DNA from: Maridesulfovibrio sp.
GTDB taxonomy: Bacteria > Desulfobacterota > Desulfovibrionia > Desulfovibrionales > Desulfovibrionaceae
Reading direction: 5' to 3'
Length of the DNA: 64,000 nt
Assembly (NCBI RefSeq): GCF_963666665.1
Contig: NZ_OY762999.1
Location: 477,501 to 541,500 of the forward strand
This document shows, piece by piece, positions 28,512 to 37,692 of this stretch. Numbering within the stretch: the stretch's first letter is position 1; each line of letters opens with the position of its first letter. The position numbers and the translations under genes were made by a program. Under the pieces are notes generated by a model, which made no database searches, was not told the origin of the DNA, and saw only the letters and a list, made by a program, of their open reading frames with translations.

Positions 28512-29570
28512 ATGGCCAATATTAAGGCATCATCGAAAATCAGGCCTGATATCAAAGAGGCTGCAGCGCGCTATGTGCACAAACTGTTTTTGCATACCGG
28601 AGGTTCTAATTTAGTGAATTTACTTAAGAAAGAGTCCTTTAAGCGCGTTTATAAGCAAATGATTGCAGATCCGGATTATTTTTTGCCTAGGACATTTTCA
28701 TCTGATGCTGAGCCATGGGATGGAATAAAGCCTGGAGGTCCCGCAGATTTTCTTAAAGGGCCTATTGTCTTACCTTCATTGCCGCAGATTCAAATTCAAT
28801 TGCAGGAAGTAATAGATAACCCTGAAAGTACTATCAGTGACCTAGCTAAGATAATCAGCAAGGAACCCAAGTTGTGTGCTGCGGTTATGCGTCTGGCTAA
28901 CAGCGGGCTCTACAAAATTGAAGGGGAAGTCGACACTCCGTCTAAGGCGTTAAAAATACTTGGCTTTAAAAAAGCTGGCGGACTTGCCCTTGGTACTGCG
29001 TCCTTGAGTTTGTTTAAACGTACTGACAAGGCGGTCCTTGATCTGGAAAAATTCTGGAAGCATTCCATTGCCTGCGGTGTTGTTGCACAGGAAATTGCTG
29101 TGACTGCCGAACTTGGTGATCCAGAGCGTTTTTTTGCAGGTGGATTGATGCATGATATCGGCCTGCACGTAATATTTGAAAGTAATTATAGTATGGGGGT
29201 CGAGCTTTTCAAATTGGCCAACAGCGATGGATATAATCTTTACAAGGCTGAGCATGAGATGCTCGGTTTTAACCATGCTGATATGGGCGGTTTTATTTTA
29301 GAGAAATGGAAATTCCCCCGACAATTGATAGCTGCCGCTGGTGGGCACCATAATCCGCGTAAAATTGAGAGTGATCCTGATGCAATGGTTATTCATGTGG
29401 CGGATTTTATAGCTCAGGCACTCGGTTATGAATTGGGTATTTCTCCGGTAATCGGTTTTATTGATAGGACAGCATGGGATAAGATCGGTATTACAGCTGA
29501 ACAGCTGATGGAGTTGCTGCCCGAGATACAAAGATTAATAGATAATGTTCTTTTGATCTTAAAAGAGTAA
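28512..29570 (+). CDS. HDOD-domain protein, second of a tandem pair
   Basis: A 352-residue paralogue of the previous gene, similar over its whole length. Shared segments include the N-terminal region, LRLANS/MRLANSGLY, KFWKHSIACGVVAQEIA and the MHDIGLHVIFESNYS segment. It has the HDOD core and no membrane part. The pair probably arose by tandem duplication and could form a heterodimer. A terminator lies four bases after the stop, closing the long plus-strand unit that begins with pelC. Confidence 0.82.
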   Translation: MANIKASSKIRPDIKEAAARYVHKLFLHTGGSNLVNLLKKESFKRVYKQMIADPDYFLPRTFSSDAEPWDGIKPGGPADFLKGPIVLPSLPQIQIQLQEVIDNPESTISDLAKIISKEPKLCAAVMRLANSGLYKIEGEVDTPSKALKILGFKKAGGLALGTASLSLFKRTDKAVLDLEKFWKHSIACGVVAQEIAVTAELGDPERFFAGGLMHDIGLHVIFESNYSMGVELFKLANSDGYNLYKAEHEMLGFNHADMGGFILEKWKFPRQLIAAAGGHHNPRKIESDPDAMVIHVADFIAQALGYELGISPVIGFIDRTAWDKIGITAEQLMELLPEIQRLIDNVLLILKE

Positions 29571-29573
29571 TTG

Positions 29574-29602
29574 AAAACCCCGAAGTGTTACTCCGGGGTT
29601 TT
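29574..29602 (+). terminator. terminator closing the pel/HDOD unit
   Basis: A 9-bp stem (aaaaccccg with cggggtttt) and T-rich flanks right after the second HDOD gene. Being A- and T-flanked it could also act for the convergent MBL/rhodanese gene. Confidence 0.8.
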
Positions 29603-29610
29603 GTTTTGAT

Positions 29611-30990
29611 TTATTCCAGCCCGTATCCTGAGCGGGACCAGGCTATTGCTCCGCCTGCAAGTGAGCAGACCTGTGTAAATCCGTTCCCTTGGAGGTAGCT
29701 GCCGACAATGTTTGAACGGTATCCTGATCCGCACATGACGATGACAGGACTGTCCTTGTCTACATCAATTCCTTCTTCAAGTACTTTAGCGAAGGGTTTA
29801 TGAATTGCTCCCTTGATGTGACCATTGTTCCACTCGGCGGGGGTGCGCACATCAAGCAGGGTGAATGTTTTGTTTTCAGCTATTGCATCATGCAATTGTT
29901 CAGTTGATTTCTGGGCCAGATTTTCAACCGGATATCCAGCCATGAGCCAGGCGGCAATTCCACCGTGCAGGTAACCGAAAATCCGATCATAACCGATACG
30001 GTGCAGTTCCGTGCACATCCGGTCGTAATCTTCTTTGGAATTAACCACCAGCAGCAGGTCGGAATTCGGTTCCACCGCCATCCCCACCCAGTTGGCGAGT
30101 TGTTTTTCAAGGCCGATGTTGATGCTTCCAGGAATATGGAATCCTCCGAATCCGGCAGCATCGCGTACATCAATTACCGTACACCCCTGATCAATCATCT
30201 GTCTGAACTTCTCAGGATTCATGGCCCGGTCAAGCGGACAGCGTTCCAGTAAAGGAGCTCCTTCAAAGTTGGTATTGATAATGTGGGTGAAGGATTTCGG
30301 GCGGCTGGGAAATGATTCCAACACCTTGGCTTTAAAATCTTCAAAGGTTTTGAACTGCAGCATGGGGTTGTAGCGTCGTTCATATCCAAGGGTACTGCTC
30401 GGTTTGGCGCTCATTCCTTTACCGCAGAGTGACCCCTGACCGTGGGCTGGATAAACTTCCAGATAATCCGGAAGTTTGCCAAGTTTTATGTACAAACTGT
30501 CATAGAGGTTGGCTACCTGTTCATCGAGAATTTCATTTCCCGGGAGGTCTGGGCGTCCAATGTCGCCTACGAAAAGCAGGTCACCGGTGAGAATCATCCA
30601 AGGTTCATTTCCACGCATGGTGTCAGTAACCAGAATGGAAATGGCGTTAGGTGTATGGCCGGGGGTGTAGAGGAAATCCAATTTTGCCGCCCCGACGATG
30701 AAGGAGTCTCCTTCTTTGATGGGGGTGTGTTTATACCCTACATCGGCATTTTCGTGGATGAACAGTTCTGCACCGACGATAGATTTAAGTTCCTGTTCAC
30801 CGCCTACATGGTCGGCATGAACATGAGTGTTGATGACCCGTGTGATTTTCATGCCTTCCTCGCGCGAAATATCCAGATATTCCTGAACATCCCTGCGCGG
30901 ATCTACTATGACCATTTCACCTGCGGCCGGGCAGCCGATAACGTATGAATAGCAGCCCAGTCCTTCTGTTGTTAGTTGTTTGAAGTACAT
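29611..30990 (-). CDS. metallo-beta-lactamase/rhodanese fusion protein
   Basis: A 459-residue cytoplasmic protein. The N-terminal half is a metallo-hydrolase of the persulfide dioxygenase/glyoxalase II type, with motif THVHADH (His56, His58, Asp60, His61). Two rhodanese domains follow. The first (about 260-345) lacks the catalytic cysteine, with Asn-Ser in its place (VVNSKEDY). The second (about 365-459) keeps it in MCGSGYRS. Such proteins handle persulfides or other sulfane sulfur, fitting a sulfur-metabolising host. The exact substrate is not known. A ribosome-binding site (aggaga) precedes the ATG. Confidence 0.85.
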   Translation of the reverse strand: MYFKQLTTEGLGCYSYVIGCPAAGEMVIVDPRRDVQEYLDISREEGMKITRVINTHVHADHVGGEQELKSIVGAELFIHENADVGYKHTPIKEGDSFIVGAAKLDFLYTPGHTPNAISILVTDTMRGNEPWMILTGDLLFVGDIGRPDLPGNEILDEQVANLYDSLYIKLGKLPDYLEVYPAHGQGSLCGKGMSAKPSSTLGYERRYNPMLQFKTFEDFKAKVLESFPSRPKSFTHIINTNFEGAPLLERCPLDRAMNPEKFRQMIDQGCTVIDVRDAAGFGGFHIPGSINIGLEKQLANWVGMAVEPNSDLLLVVNSKEDYDRMCTELHRIGYDRIFGYLHGGIAAWLMAGYPVENLAQKSTEQLHDAIAENKTFTLLDVRTPAEWNNGHIKGAIHKPFAKVLEEGIDVDKDSPVIVMCGSGYRSNIVGSYLQGNGFTQVCSLAGGAIAWSRSGYGLE

Positions 30991-31054
30991 CTATGCGTTC
31001 TCCTGTAAGAAAATTCAGTCAAAGAGGGTGAGAGGCAGAGTCCGCTTTTGTTTT

Positions 31055-31468
31055 TTACAAGGTTACCGGAGTTACCCAGAAATCATGTTTATTACAGAAG
31101 CTGGTTGCAAAGAATTTTTTCCCTTTGCTGCCGGCCGGTAGTGCGAAGCGGGAGACAGCCTTTTCATCAGTATTGGCAAAGGTTTTTGCACCGATAACAT
31201 TACCATCAGCATCTACCAATGTGTGGCGGACGATATAGTGTTCTTTTGTCATTGGATGAAGTGTGCTGATAATGACCTTGCCGTTTTTTACTTCAACCTG
31301 CGGCAGATGGGTCGCTGCTTTTTTGCTCCATACGCCGGGATCTTTCTGCGTATAGATAATGTTGGATGGATACCTGCGGCTTTTTTCAGCAGCGGCATTG
31401 GTTACAGGCATCAGGATTGCTGCAGTAGCTGCGGCAGACATAGCCATGAATTTCCTTCTTGAATTCAT
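31055..31468 (-). CDS. Tat-exported superoxide reductase-like protein
   Basis: A 137-residue protein with the start at 31468, preceded by aaggag; an upstream in-frame extension to 31627 is not needed. The N-terminus MNSRRKFM with a following hydrophobic stretch is a Tat signal, cut near AAAEKS. The rest matches the superoxide reductase domain (neelaredoxin/desulfoferrodoxin C-terminal part). All five iron ligands seem present: His54, His71, His77, Cys125 and His128 (motifs ATHLPQV, HPMTKEHY, CNKHDFW). It lacks the N-terminal desulforedoxin domain. It would reduce superoxide to peroxide in the periplasm. Confidence 0.8.
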   Translation of the reverse strand: MNSRRKFMAMSAAATAAILMPVTNAAAEKSRRYPSNIIYTQKDPGVWSKKAATHLPQVEVKNGKVIISTLHPMTKEHYIVRHTLVDADGNVIGAKTFANTDEKAVSRFALPAGSKGKKFFATSFCNKHDFWVTPVTL

Positions 31469-31577
31469 AATAGTCTCCTTAAGGCTTTTATTTGCCTTTA
31501 CTTCCTGTTTTATAGGTAAAAATATTAGTAAGTTTGCAATATAATTTAAATCGGTTATACAACAATTTTCACTATAG

Positions 31578-33845
31578 TCAATAACAATTCTTGTTATTGG
31601 TCTGGCTGTCCCGTTCAATCCTTTCAAGGAATTGCAGCTTGGTTATTGGTTTGGTCATGTAACAGGTACATCCGGATTCACGGGCTGATTCAGCCGTACC
31701 CTTAATGGCATGTGCGGATAGAGCAATAATTGGAACAGGGGACAGACCTATTATTCTTTCCCAATCACGAATTTCTTCAGTGGCTTTATAGCCGTCCATG
31801 ACCGGCATTTCGATGTCCATAAAAATAATATCAGGCTGAAATTCCTTATATATTTCAATTCCTTCTTCTCCATTTGAGGCACATTTCATGACGTGCGGCG
31901 AATCGGAAATAAAATGCTTGAAAAGAAGACGGTTACTTTTATTGTCTTCAATAAGCAGAACTTTGCGAGGAAGAGTACGGTTTTCAGGCAGGTCTTTGCA
32001 GTTTTCTCCTTTGTTGTGAGAGTCTTTCACTTCTTTCATGGTGATGGTGAAGGTGAATGTGCTTCCGTTGCCCGGTGTACTTGATACCGAAATTGTGCCG
32101 TTCATCATTTCACACAGTTTTTTACTGATTGAGAGTCCCAGTCCCGTCCCTTGGTATTCGCGTGTTATGGAGCTGTCGGCCTGAGTAAAATGCTCAAAAA
32201 TAGCATGCTGCCTGTCTTTGGGGATCCCGGGGCCGGTGTCCTGAATTTCAAATTTTAATTCAACGTTGTTATTGCTTAGTTGTCTGTATCCGGCTTGAAC
32301 ATATACTCCACCTGTATCAGTGAATTTTACCGCATTACCTATCAGGTTTAATAATATTTGTTTGACCCGGACAGGATCGCCTTTGACAAGATCAGGAAGT
32401 TTGCCGTCAATTCGGCAGGCCAGTTCGATTCCTTTCTGGGAGGCTGACTGCTCAAAGACGTTGCAGCATTGGCGCATTATTCTTGATGGATTAAAGTCTA
32501 TGCTTTCAAGGTCCAGCAGACCAGCTTCCACCTTGGACATATCGAGGATATCGTTTATCAGGGAGAGCAAACCTTCTCCGGCGTTATCAAGCAGCTTGAT
32601 ATACTTTTTCTGATCGTCACGCGGATTGGAATCCTTGAGCAGATCAGTTGTGCCTAGAATTACATTCATGGGAGTTCTGATTTCATGGCTCATGACAGCC
32701 AGGAATTGGCTTTTGGCATGGTTTGCAGCTATTGCATCTTCTTTGGCCGCGTTCAGTTTCCGAGCCACCACCCAGCCGATCAGCCCGGAAAGAAGGATAG
32801 CCAAGGCCGCAGTCATGATACTTAACCGATAGTCTTTTTTTATGTCGCCCAAGTAATCGTCTTCAGGAATATAGAGTCCTATAATCCAAGGCCAATGAGT
32901 ATTCTTAAAGGGGGTAAAAACCGCATTATAGCGCGCTCCCTGATGCTCAAATGTTGTAAATATCGGTTTTTGCGGAATTTGATCAGGGTGTACACTTAGC
33001 GATTTGTAAGCTTTTTGGCATACTTCATCAGATAACTCGTTGATTTTACTTAAGCGGATCTTGTGATTCTGTGTGGTTTGTTTGAGTGCTTCAAGGTCAG
33101 GGAATGCAACAACATTTCCGCTTGTATCAACAATGAATGCTTTACCGTTCTGTCCTATGGTCAGTGTACTTAAAAAAGTAGAGAGCTCGGCAATTGTGAT
33201 GTCTACACCGACAACACCCTGCAATTTACCATTTTCATCGTAGACCGGGCTTGCTGTGCTTATCCCCGGTTTCTGGCTGGTAAAAAATATGTAAGGTTCG
33301 GTCCAAATTACATCATTGGTCATGAGTGCTTCAATGAACCACGGACGTTTACGGGGATCATATTTATCGAGCGGCATTAGATCACTTTGCAGTATTTTAT
33401 TTTCCGCGGTGGTCCAGGTCATCGTTGTTTTGCGTTCACCGTTTTCAAAAAGGATGGTTTTTGAAAGCAGTCCATTTTTTACTTTATCATCGGAACGGGT
33501 AACCATGAAAAATTCACCTTTGGTGGTCCCGTAGTAGATGCCGGAGAGCTGGTGATATAGGGATAGCTGTTCACTGAAATACCGAATCATGTTTTCGTAA
33601 TGAGCACTGCTGACAATATTGCTGTCAGCAAGGAAACGGGTCAACTCTGCTGCATTTTCCGCCGGACGAAGGTAGCTTTCCGATTTGTCCAGCGTATATG
33701 AGGAGATATTGAGCATAATCTCATAGGCCAGTTCGGTCAGAGCCTTACGGGATGTGGTGGAGTGGGGGATGATAATTATAGCCGTCAGGAGAACTGTTAC
33801 TGAAACAAAGCAAATTGTCAGCCACCACTTTTTAAAATAATTCAT
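31578..33845 (-). CDS. Cache-domain hybrid sensor histidine kinase
   Basis: A 755-residue membrane sensor. One N-terminal helix (about 8-26), a periplasmic Cache domain (about 35-335, with KRPWFIEAL and GVVGVDITI), a second helix (about 345-365), then HisKA (SHEIRTPMN, His near 390), HATPase (N and G boxes, GTGLGLSISKKL) and a receiver domain (about 640-750, IIFMDIEMPVMDG with the acceptor Asp). It senses a small extracellular ligand and passes phosphate to its own receiver. No partner regulator gene is adjacent, so the output is unknown. Confidence 0.92.
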   Translation of the reverse strand: MNYFKKWWLTICFVSVTVLLTAIIIIPHSTTSRKALTELAYEIMLNISSYTLDKSESYLRPAENAAELTRFLADSNIVSSAHYENMIRYFSEQLSLYHQLSGIYYGTTKGEFFMVTRSDDKVKNGLLSKTILFENGERKTTMTWTTAENKILQSDLMPLDKYDPRKRPWFIEALMTNDVIWTEPYIFFTSQKPGISTASPVYDENGKLQGVVGVDITIAELSTFLSTLTIGQNGKAFIVDTSGNVVAFPDLEALKQTTQNHKIRLSKINELSDEVCQKAYKSLSVHPDQIPQKPIFTTFEHQGARYNAVFTPFKNTHWPWIIGLYIPEDDYLGDIKKDYRLSIMTAALAILLSGLIGWVVARKLNAAKEDAIAANHAKSQFLAVMSHEIRTPMNVILGTTDLLKDSNPRDDQKKYIKLLDNAGEGLLSLINDILDMSKVEAGLLDLESIDFNPSRIMRQCCNVFEQSASQKGIELACRIDGKLPDLVKGDPVRVKQILLNLIGNAVKFTDTGGVYVQAGYRQLSNNNVELKFEIQDTGPGIPKDRQHAIFEHFTQADSSITREYQGTGLGLSISKKLCEMMNGTISVSSTPGNGSTFTFTITMKEVKDSHNKGENCKDLPENRTLPRKVLLIEDNKSNRLLFKHFISDSPHVMKCASNGEEGIEIYKEFQPDIIFMDIEMPVMDGYKATEEIRDWERIIGLSPVPIIALSAHAIKGTAESARESGCTCYMTKPITKLQFLERIERDSQTNNKNCY

Positions 33846-34098
33846 TGTTTGAAAACATCTCCAAATATTTTGCAGGGCGGTTATCCCTTAATAATATACT
33901 GCGCAAAGGGCACTGTTTCATATTTAGCTTGGCGGGAAGATAAAATCAATATGCAGTGGAAAAAACATGTGTTGCCGATGGGTAGTGAGATTAAAAAAAT
34001 ATATTATTGAAATAGATTATCCGGACTGTGTTTTTTCAACGTAATAAGATAATCTTGCTGTAAGGCAAAATAGTATTCAAGTATGTCCCGGAGAGTTG

Positions 34099-36546
34099 AT
34101 GCTTTTATTGAGAAGTTTAAAATTTTGGGCTGAAACCTTGCTGGCACCGCGAGCTTTGCAGCAACGGAAGTATGAAGCGTTTAAAATACTGCTGGAATAC
34201 GACTCGCAGGCTCTTGATCTGATAGCCGATCTTGAAGAATTGTTTTACGGCAGGAAGCTTTTTGACCGCATGCAGGCTAATTGTCTACATGCTCAACTGT
34301 CGCAGGCTGTTTATGGAATGATTATGGAATTGCAGGAAATGCATCCCCATAAATTTTATGATTTATTGCCGGAATTTCATCGAATTAATTCAAAAGTGCG
34401 AAACTCAGTTGCTCTGCCTGCTCCTGACTCAGGACCTCCCTACACAGTTCCTCTGGCTGCGGCTGGTGAATGTCCAGATTTAGCGGGGGGAAAGGGAGCA
34501 AATCTAGGTCGGGTGCACGGGCTGGGGCATGTGGAGGCCCTTCCCGGTTTTGTTGTTACAGCAAATGCTTTTCAAGCTTATCTGGAGCACAACAATCTGC
34601 GTGAAGCCGTAAATAAGAGGTTGTGCCGGATGGAAGTCGGTAATGTCCGCTTGCTTTCATCTTTAACCCTCGATCTCCAAGAGTTGTTTCTTGCAGGAAA
34701 AGTCCCTCCCGAAGTGGCCGAAGAGATAAAGCGCGGTCTTTCCACTTATCTGGATGGTACCGGCAGGATTGCAGTGCGTTCCAGTGCCTTGGCCGAGGAC
34801 AGTGAAATTTCTTTTGCCGGACAATATGCAAGTGAACTTGATGTGCATCCTGATGATATCCTTGAAGCTTATAAGCGGGTTTTGGCCGGAAAGTATTGTC
34901 CGCGTGCTGTCTCTTATCGTATCTCAAATGGTTTGACTGATAATGATACTGCCATGGCAGTACTCATCGTCCCTATGATAGACGCCCGTAGTTCCGGGGT
35001 TGTTTATTCCTTGGATCCTGATTGCCTAAGCCGTGATAGTGTCGGTATTTACGGAGTTTCAGGCTTGGGTGCCTCCCTTGTGGATGGCAGTGTTGTTCCG
35101 GTTAAAGGTTCACTGTACCGGGACAGGGAGCCGAGGTTAGTCAGTGACTGTGCCTTTGATCGGGCTGCATTGCCTGATGAACAAATGCTAATTCAACTGG
35201 CCAAGTGCGCTTTGAAGCTGGAAGAGCAGTTCGGTTGTCCGCAGGATATGGAATGGGCCTTGGATCAGGAAGGTCAGTTTCATATTTTACAGACACGTCC
35301 TTTGCAGCAGGAGGCGGCAGGTCAGGTAGGGGAAATAGCACCCATAGCCGCATTGCCGCTCGTTGAAGGTCTAGAACGTGCTTCTGGAGGAGCCGGGTGT
35401 GGTAAAGTTTATTTTGCCCGCAGCGGTGAAGAGATAGCCCGTATTCCTGAAGGCTCCATCGTGCTTACCCCTGCTCTGAAACCTTCCTTGCTGACTTTTG
35501 CCGCAAAGATGAACGGCGTGCTCTCTGCTGCCGGAAGCAGGGCCAGTCATTTCGGTTCTGTTGCAAGGGAGATGGGGATTCCTGTGCTGGTGGGCGATGT
35601 GTTGAATCGTTTCGAGCCGGGACAGCTGGTTACTGTGGATGGAACAGCTGGAGCTGTATACCAAGGATGTATAGAGAGCGTGCTGACCCGCAGTTGCAAT
35701 AATTCGCAGGTTCCGCAGCGTATTCTTGATTTATATAAGGATATGGCTCCGCCGTTGGTCCATCTGAATTTAGTTGATCCGAATGCTGAAAATTTCAGCC
35801 CTTCCGGCTGTGAATCCATGCATGATTTAATTCGTTACTGCCATGAAAAGGCTGTTCAGGAAATGTTTTCGCTGGTGGACAAACGCGGTCTGGGCATGGG
35901 AAATTCAAAACGATTGGCAACCTCACTGCCGCTTGTGGTTTATCTGATTGATTTGGAACGGGGCCTTAATTCCGGTGTTGAACACAAGAAGGAAGTTCTT
36001 CCTGATGATATCAGAAGCTTCCCCATGCAGGTTTTCTGGAAGGGGCTATCCGATGTGCGTGTGGCTTGGCCTGAGGAAATGACCCACGTGGACTGGGAGG
36101 AATTTGATCGCATGTCCGCAGGACTTTTCAGTAAGGATTCCAAACTGCTCGCCAGTTACGGTCTGCTGGCGGAAGATTATATGCATCTGCTGGTTCGTTT
36201 CGGTTACCATTTTTCTGAAATTGATTCCCTGTGCGGACCTGTGTCCGGTCATAATTATATCAAGTTTCGTTTTAAGGGCGGCGGGGCCGGGTTTGATAAC
36301 CGTATTTTGCGGTTGGAATTTATCAGCAAGGCACTTCAGCATTACGAATTTGAAACTGAAATACGCGGAGATATGCTGTTGGCCGTCAGCTCCCGACTGG
36401 ATTCAAAGGCTACGGCAAAACAACTTGCTGTTTTGGGATATCTCATGGCTGTGACACGGATGATGGATATGAGGTTGGAAAACTCAGATCAGGTGAAAGC
36501 TGAGCTGGCAAGATTTGTATCCGCTGCGGAGGGGATAGATGTCTGA
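34099..36546 (+). CDS. PEP synthase/PPDK-like protein
   Basis: An 815-residue protein. After about 115 residues of unassigned helix comes a pyruvate-phosphate dikinase ATP-grasp domain (about 118-410; LAGGKGANLGRV, RSSALAEDSEISFAGQY, and MEWALDQEGQFHILQTRPLQ). Then comes a PEP-utilising swivelling domain (about 440-530) with the His in SRASHFGSVAREMG. The C-terminal 280 residues do not look like the PEP/pyruvate barrel, so it is not a standard PEP synthase. The start is ATG at 34099 after ccggagag. It overlaps the next gene by 8 bases. The 253 bases upstream show nothing I can name. Confidence 0.75.
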   Translation: MLLLRSLKFWAETLLAPRALQQRKYEAFKILLEYDSQALDLIADLEELFYGRKLFDRMQANCLHAQLSQAVYGMIMELQEMHPHKFYDLLPEFHRINSKVRNSVALPAPDSGPPYTVPLAAAGECPDLAGGKGANLGRVHGLGHVEALPGFVVTANAFQAYLEHNNLREAVNKRLCRMEVGNVRLLSSLTLDLQELFLAGKVPPEVAEEIKRGLSTYLDGTGRIAVRSSALAEDSEISFAGQYASELDVHPDDILEAYKRVLAGKYCPRAVSYRISNGLTDNDTAMAVLIVPMIDARSSGVVYSLDPDCLSRDSVGIYGVSGLGASLVDGSVVPVKGSLYRDREPRLVSDCAFDRAALPDEQMLIQLAKCALKLEEQFGCPQDMEWALDQEGQFHILQTRPLQQEAAGQVGEIAPIAALPLVEGLERASGGAGCGKVYFARSGEEIARIPEGSIVLTPALKPSLLTFAAKMNGVLSAAGSRASHFGSVAREMGIPVLVGDVLNRFEPGQLVTVDGTAGAVYQGCIESVLTRSCNNSQVPQRILDLYKDMAPPLVHLNLVDPNAENFSPSGCESMHDLIRYCHEKAVQEMFSLVDKRGLGMGNSKRLATSLPLVVYLIDLERGLNSGVEHKKEVLPDDIRSFPMQVFWKGLSDVRVAWPEEMTHVDWEEFDRMSAGLFSKDSKLLASYGLLAEDYMHLLVRFGYHFSEIDSLCGPVSGHNYIKFRFKGGGAGFDNRILRLEFISKALQHYEFETEIRGDMLLAVSSRLDSKATAKQLAVLGYLMAVTRMMDMRLENSDQVKAELARFVSAAEGIDV

Positions 36547-37621
36547 GCAGAATAGCGGAGATATCTATATTCCCTGCTGGGTGACCGATCAGCTTGCTGT
36601 CGGATGCGCTCCCATGAGCCATGCCCAGCTGGATTCTCTCAAAGCTCAGGGGATTGACGGGATTATCAATCTTTGCGGTGAGTTCTGCGACCTTCATGAG
36701 ATTGAACAGAATGCAGGGTTTGAGGTCTATTACCTTCCTCTTGAAGACGAGGAGGCTCCGGAGCTGGTAGAGCTGGAAAAGGCCCTTGAGTGGCTGGATG
36801 AGTCCATTTATCTGGGCAAGAAGGTTCTTATTCATTGTCGCCATGGCATCGGCAGGACCGGGACCGTGCTTAATGCTTACCTATTGCGGCGAGGTCTGGG
36901 GCATAAACTGGCCGGACGGAAAATGAAGGCCTTACGCTCCAAACCCGCCAATTTTTCCCAGTGGTGGACTATCCGCAAGTATGGCCGCAAAAGTGGAAAA
37001 CTGACCGCGCGCACTCCCTGCGTTGAATTTAAGCGTAAAGTTGATCTGTCTCCCTTCTTTAATGATTATCTGGATTTGGCCGGTAAAGTTGAGCAACTGG
37101 CAGCAAAGTTTCAAGACCAGCAGCAATGCGGCTTGGATCATGATCGTTGTTGCCGGACTCCGCTAAGGATGACCCTTGCTGAGGCCCTTCATTTAAGCCA
37201 TTGCGTGAATCTGGAACTGACCCACGAGGATCGTTTGGCTGTTATTGAAAAAGCTGTTGCTACAGCTCGTGCCGAACGGCTGGCTATGCGTGAAATATCG
37301 AGTGATAATGAAGCCGGATTCTGTCTTTCGGGTGTAGATTCGATTTGTCCATTGCTGGAGGAAGGCAAATGTCGACTCTTTGATTCTCGGCCCCTCCAAT
37401 GTCGGGCTTTCGGTTTGGATACTTCGGAGAACGGGCAGCTGTGGCGCGAGGAGCTTATGCCCGGCCTTGATAAAATTTCCAAAGAAATCTGGTTTGCCTG
37501 TACCGGAACCATGCAGGATGGAAAACTGCCGCTTTTTGCCCTGCCGGATGTTGTTTCCGGTAAGTTCATAGAGCTGCTGTTCAAACTGATGATGGCGCAG
37601 GGGCTGGAAGAGAAGAAATAA
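36539..37621 (+). CDS. dual-specificity phosphatase fused to a YkgJ-type cysteine cluster domain
   Basis: A 360-residue protein. Residues 1-150 are a cysteine-based phosphatase with HCRHGIGRTG (Cys100, Arg106). Residues about 195-330 hold cysteines of the YkgJ/CxxCxxxxCC zinc- or iron-binding family (CGLDHDRCCRTPLR, CPLLEEGKCRLFDSRPLQCRAFG). It overlaps the PEP-synthase-like gene by 8 bases with ggagggg before the ATG, so the two are translated together. A phosphatase paired with a dikinase-type enzyme could reverse or regulate its phosphorylation; inference. Confidence 0.82.
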   Translation: MSEQNSGDIYIPCWVTDQLAVGCAPMSHAQLDSLKAQGIDGIINLCGEFCDLHEIEQNAGFEVYYLPLEDEEAPELVELEKALEWLDESIYLGKKVLIHCRHGIGRTGTVLNAYLLRRGLGHKLAGRKMKALRSKPANFSQWWTIRKYGRKSGKLTARTPCVEFKRKVDLSPFFNDYLDLAGKVEQLAAKFQDQQQCGLDHDRCCRTPLRMTLAEALHLSHCVNLELTHEDRLAVIEKAVATARAERLAMREISSDNEAGFCLSGVDSICPLLEEGKCRLFDSRPLQCRAFGLDTSENGQLWREELMPGLDKISKEIWFACTGTMQDGKLPLFALPDVVSGKFIELLFKLMMAQGLEEKK

Positions 37622-37638
37622 TATTATTTCCAAACAGC

Positions 37639-37676
37639 AAAGCCCCTCTCTGCCTGATCAGGTAAAGAGGGGCTTT
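37639..37676. terminator. bidirectional terminator
   Basis: An 11-bp stem (aaagcccctct with agaggggcttt) with a 16-base loop lies between two convergent genes, just after the phosphatase stop and before the ligase stop. Confidence 0.8.
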
Positions 37677-37692
37677 GAGGTTAAATATTAAG

